Below are positions 43,976 to 56,200 of a DNA stretch of 64,000 bases, piece by piece (within the stretch, counting starts at the first letter, position 1; every line of letters begins with the position of its first letter). Both the position numbers and the translations under genes were made by a program. The notes under the pieces are model-generated. The model worked only from the letters and a program-made list of their open reading frames with translations, did no database searches and was not told the origin of the DNA. Source of the DNA: Hirudinaria manillensis (lineage: Eukaryota; Annelida; Clitellata; Hirudinida; Hirudinidae); NCBI GenBank assembly GCA_034509925.1, contig CM067527.1:3110001-3174000 (forward strand). The letters are read 5' to 3'.

Positions 43976-46914
43976 CGTTCAATAGAATCAAGAATATCTG
44001 TCTATGGCCTCTCCGATGGTCCTTAAATAGGTGCCCACGCAAACAGCTAAGTACTGGACTCTCTTGATCACTCTCTCTTTAATTTTTCTTCTTCTATAGC
44101 GCCGTTCGTTCGGTGTATAAACGCGCCAAAGTTCTTTAATTGATTTCCCAGCAAAGCTTTTTGTTCGAAGGTCTCCTTACTAATAGAGAATCTGCTGAAA
44201 AGTTTAACGACGCATATATAAATTTTGAGGAAAGCCGTACGAATCTTCGTTTTGTGACCAGTAAAAAGACCGCAGATGGCCTGTCGAAGAATATATTATA
44301 AACATCTGAAAATTATTATAAATGAAACCTACAGGTTTAGCTGAAAACAGAAGCCTTCTTTCGTCACGAACACGTCTGCGGAAGCTACGTAAATAAATTT
44401 AAAAGTTGTCGCGAAAAGTTGAACAAATTTTTTTTTTTATTTTGGGAATTAAAAAGTCTTTAAAAATTAAACATTAAACAATTCAAAAGTAAATGTTTGA
44501 TGGAGCGTTTCTAAACGTAGGAAATGACTAATCATCTGCTCAGTCCAAAAACAAGGAGGAATTGTTTGAACCTGACATGAAAGGTTATCGTGGTGCCGTG
44601 AGGTAATTCCTTCGAGCCACGCTCAACGATTGTTTACATCGACTTTCGTGCACTCAATTACTTTTCAAATTGTCTCAAAATAAATATTACTTTTTTTAGT
44701 GCTGAAGTTTCAAAAATAATAAAGTCTCCGTCGTGATATGAAAGGGAAACAATTTTTCCAGGATCAACATTTGTAACATATTGTAAGATCCAAGAAGCCA
44801 CGTGGAAAGTTTGGAATTCTTCAAAGTATTGAAATGGTTTAGCCAGAATTGTATTTATTTCAAAACTATGAAACGGCTTTTCAATTACAGAAATTTATCG
44901 CATAAATGATTACATAAAATTTTAATTTAGCAATTTCAAAGTGAATCAGACAAATTTGACCTTCATTAGGAACATTAAGGGTTTTAAGACTAATTCTGAG
45001 AAATAATTTTAATCATCGCGTCATGTCGCACGATTGTTGTTGAACGAATTCAACCAATAGCATTATTCCATTTGAACCTCTAAGCGTCATAAATACCAGA
45101 ACATAATCATTAGCCATTATCTTCCAAATTGATTTTGATGTGAAAACAGCACTAATAAATAAAATAACAAAGAAGTATCTCGTTAGCAACGAACTGCCTT
45201 CGTCTGCCTTATTTCGTTATTAATGAAATATTTCTGTCGAACCTCATTTCACAAGATGGTGAAAATTGCAAACAATTAATCATTTTCTCCTAAAAAAAAT
45301 TCTTATGAAAATTTAAAATATTCTCCCAAATCAGAGTATGGAATGCGTTCCGACCGAGCTAGGGATGTCTGGTACTCCTTATCAGGGATTCACGACTGAA
45401 AGCCAGTTAAATGCACTCAGATGTTTTGGTCGAAATTGGTCCTGAGGGAATTTTACAGTTGAGAGATGATGTCATTTAACGTAAATAACTGCTGTGCGTT
45501 TAGTATGTCAGCTTTTGACGTTTTGTCTGAAAGGATTACTTCGGACATATCATATTTAAATTTACAATTGTTTTAGATTCCTAGGCCGTTATTATACAAA
45601 TATATTCTAATTGCTAGTATTCCAAACGATGCAGCTAGTTTTTAACATGTTTTTCCTCCCAGATGCTATTCCATATTAAGAAAAAAAAATATTAAAAATA
45701 TTTGAAGACGTTAGGGTGTAAAATTTTTCATTCGCCCATTAAAATATCTAAAAAATGCAGAAGTTCGAAACGAGTTATCAGTTTTATTACGATAAGGTTT
45801 TCGGGATCATAGAAATTTTGAGAGTGCTGAAGCATGTGCAATAGGATCTTTATCCTTCGACTTGCAAACAATTGCATTATCACAGCGTCTTCAATCCTGA
45901 AATAATCCATCTCCTACATTCTCCGGGAGAAGTGGTAAACGACGAGTCCCACTTAAAGGTTTTGTAGAGGAATTTTTCGACCGATTTTAAACTCTCCCAA
46001 GAAAAACCACTCGTATCGCTTTCACATTCACGGCACTAATTCTTTCATGGATAGTCAAGTGCTCGTTCAAAAGAAGAGCTTTAGGTCTTTAGAAAGACAG
46101 ACATTTCTTCGCAAGCCGTCATCTTTTAATGTACCGAGTCTCCTTTGAAGTGACTTCAATTCAAAGAGACCCACGCGATTTGTCAACAGGCGTCATAGAA
46201 GGCCTGTCTGCGTTGTTCCCCAATTGCTACCTCACACGTCCTTTTATGACTTATTAGCTGGCATTCGATAAGTTTAATTGCTAATAGAAGTTTCTTTATC
46301 ATAGGCTCTATTGCTCTCGTACTGCAAATCAAACTCATAATAATAAAGTTTGGCCATTAAGCCACTTCCGCTTAATTGTTGACCAAACACAGAGGAAATG
46401 GCCGCACAGGATAAAGGTCCCCAATACGATGCCAAAAAGGATTCTGAGCTGAAATCTTTCCATCCAGAATAAAATATTAAAAGTTGCAGGTTTTTTTGGT
46501 ATTAATTTATGAAATTATGAATAGGAAGAAAGTACATTAATATATACCTGCTTCAGGTAATCAGGTAATGACTACCAACTAGGTCCTCAAGTAATATGCA
46601 AATTACATCAACTATGCTAATTAGTAAAGGTTTGGTTGACTAGAAGCAGATAAATCTAGTGCTGTTGTGATTTAATTATAACCCAAATAACATTCCGACC
46701 AGCTTGACCAAAGGACTTCATAAATATTAATTGCCCTGCAATATTCAGCCCAACGGATAATTGATATTCGCCGGCTTTTGCGTACGACATCCTCCAAGAT
46801 GATGTTTTTCAAATGATTGTATTTTAAAACACTACAATTGCAACAACCTCTTGGCCATGATGCAACACATAAATGGTGAAGAAAAAGATGGCTGTTACCA
46901 CCCACCATATCGTT
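43976..46914. other. Intergenic region without a supported gene
   Basis: About 2.9 kb between the LDL-receptor-like start and the OFD1 stop. The DNA is AT-rich with ordinary complexity. The only small item is a 24-codon plus-strand frame at 46398-46472 with a good start context (GGAAATGGCC; MAAQDKGPQYDAKKDSELKS), too short to call. CTATAGCGCC at 44094-44103 resembles the dispersed word at 8187 and 24857. Confidence 0.5.
44021..44030 (-). promoter_or_regulatory. TATA-like box of the LDL-receptor-like gene
   Basis: On the minus strand CTATTTAAGG lies about 46 bases upstream of the start codon at 43975. The spacing leaves room for a short leader. The role is inferred from position. Confidence 0.45.
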
Positions 46915-49367
46915 TCACCACCCACTACCTTCATCTTCCTCATCATCAGTTTTGGTCAGAGGAGGAGCCACAAGTTTTTCTGGAGTGTTCACGTGCTCTG
47001 ACCTGCTACTGCTTCTTGAAGTGCTCGAGTCACTGGAACTGTAGTCTCCTGTTGAACTGGATTGCTACATCAAGGAAAGGTTATTAAAAATTCAGAGCCT
47101 TTATAAATTCAATTAAAATGGAACAATAATATGAATATTACTGAATATGAATTAATATATTCATATTATTCCTAATATTCCTCAACAAAGAATCACACTA
47201 AATTAATAAATCGTTAACAGTCATTATGCAACAAATGCCTACAACTAAGCTGCACCTAAAACAAAGACGACGCCAACAATAACAATGACAACAACGACAT
47301 TCAACTTGCACTTACGCTTTCAGATGCACTGCTGCCACGACTTGACTTCCTGTCGACTGAGGTCGACTTCATCAGTTCCAAGTACTTTTCCATCTCCGAC
47401 GCTCTCCTTCCTTTCTCGACTGCTCCGTCACCGATCGACTCCGTCGTTTTTGACTCGGCAAGATCTCCGCTCGGTGGTTCTTGCGTTGATTGCCTTTCAA
47501 TCGGTTGACTGTCGTTCTTTGTCAACATAATTTCATTGTTTTTTGCGGTGTCGCCGTCCGTCGGAGGAGGTGACAGCACGTTGTCGTTTAAGACGACGAC
47601 CTGACGTGGAGATTCCTCATCTCCATGTTCGCATTCGTCCATCTTTGGAGATTCAAATTTCAACTCCTCTAAAGGAGGTGGAGGCATCGTCTCATCGATC
47701 CCCTTCGATTCCACTCTGCCGGAAGCAGGAAACTCGGTGATGGCATTTCTTTCCAACTGCGGAACGTCTCTCGAGGAATTGTTGGAAAAATTCACGGCAT
47801 TCAGGACAGACCCAAAATTCCCGATCGTCGAGCGAGGCGGAGAAGCGAGCACGTCGATGGATCTGTGACGGCCATCACGATCTGAGACACTGGCAGACGG
47901 AAGCGAATGCAGATACGTCGAGGTCCGAAGGTCGTCGTGGAGTACCGAAGGAGGTCGAGTCGTGAAATGCAAGCCTCGTTTTTCAATCTCCTTCAGTGTC
48001 TGCTTTCTCAGGGAGGTCGTCGCAAGTTCGAGGTCGCTCGGGGGAAAACAACCCGCAGCAGAAATCTGATCGTCTGTGTAGTTGTGAAAGAACAGCTTGT
48101 CCATCTCTCTGCGTTTAAGACCGGAAGGCATTTTCGAGGGTCCCGAGAACGTCTTGCCGTAAGCAGAACCAGAAAACGTTTTATCTTTGGAGCCATTTGC
48201 CTTCTCATCAGTGACAGATTGAGATCGTTTGTCATGGACAACCATAAGATGCTGTTGGGAATCTGGTGGAATATCATATCATTGAGTGTACAACATGCTC
48301 CCTTAACTGGTCCATTTGACTAAACACCCAAGCATTATTAACTCAATGCTGATCTTGTCAAGAAATGAATTGTCAAAGGAAAATTATATTTCATCGATTC
48401 AATCTAAGAATAAATTATAAAATTATTATTATTATTATTATTATAATCATCATTGTTATTATTAACAAAGGACTATGACATGAATCAAGTCCACATTTCG
48501 GTTCTTCATCATGTAAACTGACCTCTGCCCTCCTCAGCATGTGAGGTCATGAACTTTGACCCAGACAGGAGTATCCTGTGCATGGAGGAATCCAGTTTCT
48601 AAAGACATCAAAAGAGTTGTACTTTGAAGCAGTTGAAAGATAACACATCCTTGTTTACAATCTTATAACAAATCATCATCATCATCATTATCGTCATAAC
48701 CACCATCATCGTCGTCATCGTCGTCATAACCATCACACCAAACATTGACGTCGTCGTTGTCATCACATTCCTTCATGGGTACCATTGATATAGTAATCAA
48801 TACGATAATCACAAACGTCACCAACCCTGCCGACATCATCATCATCACCATAATAACAATCATCATCAAACCTCAGACTTCATGGAGAGTCTTTCCAGCC
48901 TCCTCCTGGCATCCTTGATGACGTCCTTTCCAGATGTTGATGAAGATGTTGACATGTCATCATCGTCGTCATCATCCTCATCATGATGTCTGCGTTTAGA
49001 CTTTTTCTTGGAAGTCCTAATTATAATGAGAAATACTATCAATAATAGTTTTAATACCATTCTTATACAATGACATAATAATATAACAACTAATCAATAA
49101 TAAACCTATAGTCATTAATCATTATATAATCATTTACATCCTCTAACTTTTTCTTAACGTCGCCATCTCCCGAATCCCCAGTCCCCCTGGCGACTAAACC
49201 TAAAACAAAAAAAAAACAAATTGTAAAACTCTAATGTCAAAAATTGATGCACTATATAACAACAACAACAACAATTATTATTATTATTATTATTTTAATA
49301 ATTACAATATAAGAATTAATTAATTATGCCAACCATCATAGAGGGTCTTTTGGATAATAATAACAGT

Positions 49368-49412
<45 letters not shown>

Positions 49413-50164
49413 CAACTATTTTAATAATTACTTAATTAATTAATTATGCCAACCATCATAGAGGGTCTTTTGCCTAAGGACGAATGAGTTTAATTTTGCT
49501 TGGAGTTCCCTGTTCATGTTCACCTGTTTTCAAGTCATTCACATCATTCAATCAGTTTTTGATGATCAGTCGTCGTAAAATTACAAGCAAATATAAACAT
49601 CGTCAGTTGAATTATAAACAGAATTTTTATTAATTTTTATTTTATTAATAAATGGCCTTAACAATTTCAAATCGTTGACTGCTAATAAAGCAAATGATGA
49701 AGCAAATGGTAAGCAAAAGCATTCCTCCGATGCTCTGATGAAGCTCTGGTGATATCGGACGGAAAATGTAAACAAAACTCGCCTCTCTATCGAGCTGCAT
49801 TCGGAAGGATTGCGACATCCGCTCGTTGGTCTCCTGGACGACGGCGAGACTCTCCCGGAGTCGTTCGTTCTTCTCCTTCAGGCTCCTCAGCTCGAGTTCC
49901 CCTTCGCCGACGGACCGCGACAGCTTCTCCGCGAGTTCTGCATCCGAGGTCAGGTCAGGTCACGAGGGTGCGACTTATTCGTTCGTCCATTCAATAATGG
50001 TTTGCTGTTACTAACCTTGCTTTTCCAATACGCTGTCTTTGAGGACCTTGGACAGATGCCTGAGTGATTGAAAGATAAGAAGGAGGTTAGTTATGGAGGA
50101 TGAACAAATGGAATTGAGGAAATGCAAGAAATTAAAAATAATAATAATAATAGTAATAATAATA

Positions 50165-50230
<66 letters not shown>

Positions 50231-53200
50231 GTAATAATAATAATAGTAATAAGTTTCCGTGGCGACGCGGATCGTGCTGGCACGCAGGACGCTCAAGAGG
50301 GATTAATCGAAATATTTTGCTTCAAACTGCTCTTAATAAAATTTTAATTTTAGCGATTAAGTGTAGTTTTGAAAATCCTATTAGAGGATATAAGTTTCGT
50401 TAAGTTTTGTTCTGCTGCAGAAAATCTGGTGGAACACCAACCAAGTTACTTTATTAATAGTCAAGATATTTAAATTCTAACGTTATAACCTATTAACAAA
50501 CTTGGTCGACTAAGGTTTAATCTAATCTGTGTTGCTCATAACTTTATTTAATAGAAGTTATTTAGATAGTATCTTCAGCTTCGTTTGTAAGGTTCCAGCT
50601 AAAACTAGTCAAGGATAGCCTTAAAAGTTTCAAGCTAAAACAAAAAAATATAATTTACTTAATAAACCATGTTTTGCTTTAATTTTTTTATTTTTTGGGG
50701 GTTTTGTTATTGCCGTAATCGCCATTTTATAAACAAGAACGACCGCCATTGTAACGTAAAATTTCAAATTTTAACGTATTGGCGTTTTGAAGCTGTTTTG
50801 AAATTTTCGATTTGCTAGGCCCATCATTCTCTCGTTATAAATTATGCATTTTAATAAATATAATTCTAATTCTTTATATCTTCAAAAGTTGAATGCTGCC
50901 ATATTAGCCGATCAAAATAAACGTCGCGCGGAAATTCGTAGTGTTGTTTCCTTAAGTTCTTCAAATAGTCACCAGACCGAGACACAGTCTCAAAATGGAC
51001 TATCTGAGGATTACAAGTCGACTGTTAAAGTCAATAATTCGAAGTTAGCGAATTAAAAAGCAACAGTGGACCAAGGAACAGTATGCTGAACTGATGTGGT
51101 GTTTTTTATTATGCGCAAGCTATAAAAATGAAGGAGGAGTTGTCAAAGGAACTTACACGACGTGGAGAAGTAGAATCCCGAGATACACCAGAATATCAAT
51201 AAGGATACTCTAGCAAACACCAGAAGATGGATTATTAACACAAAGAAATTCAATGACAAGGAACTCCAAGGCATTAAAAATCGTGCATGTCAGAACGCAG
51301 AGAGGCATCTATCAGAAACACAAACTGAAATTGTAATTGAATCGATAAGTGCGGGAAAGTTTTCAGTCTCCACAGAAAGCACATGACTCTCTGACCATTC
51401 AGTACCCCCACGATCCAGCTACAAATATTACTGAATTAGAACAACAAAATTAAAAGTAGATTGCTTGAAAATAAACACTTGGATTTCAATAATAGACCAA
51501 AGGCTTAACAAAGTAAGAATATGCAAGGATACCTTAGAAAAGATAAAGGCAACTAATGAGATCTTATCCAAAATGATAAGTGGTAGGCAACTAATATAAG
51601 CGAAATTAATGATTAATCTATTGCTCAGCCAGTGTCATAGCTGGAGTGCAGAAACCACGAGATGGCCCCGTCGGAAGGAAAGAACCTGCATGGAAAGTAC
51701 GGATCATCAATAAAGTAGAACAGTACAGGAAGGATTTATCAATTATAAGTGAAATAAAAAAGGGGTGTGGCAACAAAGAGGGTTCACAATAAGGCTAAAC
51801 ACCTCTTCAAAGACGAAAGTAAGTCCCTAGAAGAGAAGGAGCAAGACATTAAGATGAAATTGCAGGCTACTGCCCAAAGGTTAAAGAGATACTGTAAAAG
51901 CAAATGATGGGTACCATCAAAATAAGCTTTTCCAGGAGGATGCAAAGAAGTTTTACCGTCATTTATGTAAACGAAACGAAGCAATAGTGACCCACCCTCT
52001 GCAGAGAAAATTGAAGAATTTTGGAGAGGAATTCTTGAGAATGAAATTGTGCACAACAATGAAGCTGCTTGGGTAAGGAGATGAGGAAATTGCATTTAGG
52101 AATGTGGTTACAGAAGAATGGAAAAGAATTTACAATAAGTGAAATTCAGGAAGTTATTAAAAAATCTTCAAATTGGAAATCCCCAGGCCCCTGACAATAT
52201 ACAAAATTTCTGGATTAAACGTTTTACCTCTCTCCATAGTATACTTACAATAGCTTTTAATGATTTGATTAATAACCCAGAAAAAATATACCATCCTGGC
52301 TAACCTCCGGTATAACTTTTCTCCTCTCAAAAGGTGCAAACCAAAACAATCCCAAAAATTACCGACCTATAACCTGTCTTCCCACCTTATATAAATTGCT
52401 GACCTCTGCAATATCAAACCGGCTATACACACACCTGATAAGAATAACATTCCTTCCTATAGAACAGAAAGGCTGTCAACGAGGGTCAAGAGGTTGTAGA
52501 GACCAGTTGCTTATAAACAAGATGATTGTAAGTACTGCCAAAAGAATGAAGAGGAATTTAGCAATGGCATGGATTTGATTATAAGAAGGCATTCCGATAG
52601 TGTCCCTCATTCTTGGATTTTTGGCGTCAATGAAGATGTATGGAGTCCCTGCTAGAATCACCGGTTTCATGGAATGCTCGATGAAAGAATGGAAAACCGA
52701 ACTTATGCTGTGTCATCAGTTAGGTTGCATAAAAACCAATAGAATAAGCATTAAGAGAGGAATCTTCCAAGGTGACTCTCTCTCTCACCCCTCCTTTTTC
52801 TGTTTGGCTTTAGTAACCCTATCAAATATGCTAAATAAATTAAAATTAGGATATGAAATAGAAACCAAAAGAACAAATATCCCATTTACTTTACATGATG
52901 ATCTAAAATATTTACTAAAACAGAAACCCAACTTAAACAAGGCCCTAACCACAGTCAAAACGTTTACTGATGACATTTGCATGGAGTTCGGTTTAGACAA
53001 GTGTGCCGTAGCTATAATGAAGAGAGGCAAGCAGATCAAAAGCCGAAACATGCCATTTGACGATCACAATTCAATTCAGAGTCTTAAACGAAGAGGAGGC
53101 GTACAAATATCTTGGAATCGATGAGAATGGTGACATTAAACATCCTGAAATGAAGGAGAAAATAGCCAGAGAGTATTACCGTCGGGTGCGTCTCATTCTC

Positions 53201-56200
53201 AAGTCAGAGTTAAATTCCAAGAACAAGTTAATCGGCAAATTAATGCTTTGGCAATTCAGTGCTCACCTATAGCTTTTGGCATATTGATTGGAGAAAAGTC
53301 TGAAATCGACAAAATGGATCGCAAGACACGAAAGTTTGCTGACGATGCATGGACTTCATCACCCAAAAGGAGATGTCAGTCGACTCTACATTAAAAAAGA
53401 CGCAATGGAGGCCGGGGACTTATCCAACTGATGTCTGCCTACAGCTGTTCCATGGTTAACTTGAGTGATTATATTGAACAGGGCAAAGACAGGCTTCTGT
53501 AGTCTTGTCAAAAAGCATGAAGCAGGGAAGGCAAAATATTCTCTCCTTAAGGAAGCAAAGACAATTAAAAATAAATATCTGTCTTTGCCCACTGTTCAAA
53601 CATCTGTGAAAGAAATGTTAAAGGACAACATGGAGAAGGAGAGAATAAATGAATTGAGGGAAAAGCCCATGCATGGACAATTCTTTTGTAACTTAGAAAA
53701 GAATTGGGTGGACAAAGAAGCAAGCTGTGCTTGGTTTAAGAAGCGCTGGGCTCAAAGGCGAAACTGAAAGTTTTAATCATGGCAGCTCAAGACCAGACAC
53801 TAAACACACGTTACCATCAACGCATGATATTGAAGCAGAAGATAGATGGCAATTGCAGGATCTGTGGCAAGGCCCAAGAAACGATAAGCCACATAACGTC
53901 GGGGTGCACTGTGTTAGCAGCAACTGAATATTTGCACCGACATAATAAGGTGGCCAGTTACATCCACTGGGTTGTATGCCGTGAGCTAGGATGGGAAGTT
54001 CCAAAGAAATGGTACGAGCACACGCCCCAAAGTGTGACGAACATAAAAGATTACACCATTCTATGGGACTATGCAATTATCACGGACAGGAAAATATTGG
54101 CCAACAGACCTGACATTGTCATCCATGACAGGAGATCCAAGTCTTGCCTGCTAATCGATGTTTCAGTCCCGGATGATAAGAACATCGCGCTCAAAGAAGC
54201 TGAAAAAATTAGCAAATACAAGGACCTGGAGATTGAAATCAACCGGATGTGGAAAGTGAAGTCTAAAGTCGTTCCGGTAATTGTAGGAGCGCTCGGAACG
54301 CTAAGAAAAGACTTTACAAAGTATGTAGAGTTGATACCAGGACGACCAAAGACTTCGGAGATTCAGAAGATCTCCTTACTGGGCACTGCCCACATTCTTC
54401 GGAAAGTTCTTGGATGAATTGCTGAGAGCACTGGTAGTGCTCAGCATTCATTCATCACCGGCTGTGAGACCGAGAAGAAGCAGGAAAAATGTGTATAGTA
54501 ATAATAATAATAATAATATGAATTTGTTTAAACGAACCCCTTGGTTTCAATCAATTCCTGTTTCAATGCATTTGTCTCATCGCAAGACTTCTTCAGCTTC
54601 AACATCTTCACATCAATGTTATTAATAGTATGGTTAATAGTTTAAGAAACTATTTTTAACTCGATAACATATAAGAATAAATAATTTAAATTACAATAAC
54701 GAAAATAAACGAAATATATAAAAACAAATAAATAAAAAATAAAAGCTTGTAATATAACAAAATAATGTTAATCTTAACAATTATGCAGCTAACATCTTGC
54801 TGATTGCGTTCATGAATCATCTGATACTCTTGCAAGCTTGTCCTTAGATCCTTAATTTCCTCCTGTCGACAAAGCATTCATATTATTAATTACTAATACA
54901 TTATTGATCAGCATCATTAATAAACATCTCCAAGCATGCATATTCATGAGCCTCAATTTTATGATATTTTCACTTCTGTTGAACACAATTTATAACTTAA
55001 ACTCTTGAAATCATGAAAGGAAATAATAAAATTATATTCAAATTCATGTGATAAATGCTACCACAACAATACAACAGTTGGCAACAATAGTAATGATATC
55101 ATCATCATCATCATCATCATCAACAGCAGCAACAACCGACCTCAGCCTTCATTAAGAGTTCATTCCTGGCATGGACGTCTCTCTGCAGTGTCTCGAGTGC
55201 AGTCCTTTGTGCCTGGAAATCCTTTTCCTTTCCTGGTTGATGAACGAATTGGAGTTTTAAGAACCTTTGTTTAAGAATCGACCGAAGTGCAAACGTTGCA
55301 TTGTTAATAATTTATGTTAAGTTCCATTCATTAAACAGTTTAAGTGCATTGGCATATGTATTATAGTGTATTATATTGTATTATAGTGTATTGTATTGTA
55401 TTATAGTGTATTATATTGTATTATAGTGTATTATATGTATTATAGTGTATTATATTGTATTATATTGTATTATAGTGTATTATATTGTATTATAGTGTAT
55501 TATATTGTATTATAGTGTATTATATTGTATTATAGTGTATTATAGTGTATTATATGTATTATAGTGTATTATAGTGTATTATATTGTATTATAGTCATAA
55601 TTAAGTCATAAATATTATCATATTATATTAGCCATAATATAATATGCATGGTAATACATTATATTCATTCTCACCATCCATGGATTCCTCTCTGATATGA
55701 ACAGCATTGAGCCTCTCCTGATAATCTTTCTCAATCTCAATCTTGAATCTGTGTTTTTAACATTTATTTATTTATTTCCAGTAATTATTCGAACGTAGTT
55801 TTAATCAGGGTCTGTCCACGACTGACTTATAAATATTTCATAATGAAGTTGTTGTGACGTTACCTGCTAATTAGTGATGTCACAAATTAATAATCAATAA
55901 ATAATCAATCGATAAAGAAACCGACATCATTTTATCATCATCACTTCTGAAATTGTTGTTGTAATTGTTGACATCATTGTCTCCAACACCACCACATCAT
56001 TATCATCACAATTAACGTGATAACAGATACAATCATCATGATGATCGGAATAGTCATCACCACCACTACCACTATCATTATCATCACCGCCACCACCACT
56101 ACCATCATCACCACCATTGTTACCTCTGAATCTCTGACCACACCCTGCTATCCACTGCTTTCTTGGCCTCCTCCACTTCATCCTCTCTTCTTTTCATCAT

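Noticed and set aside
46398-46472. A 24-codon small protein with a good start context
   Set aside because: Too short to separate from chance, with no other support.
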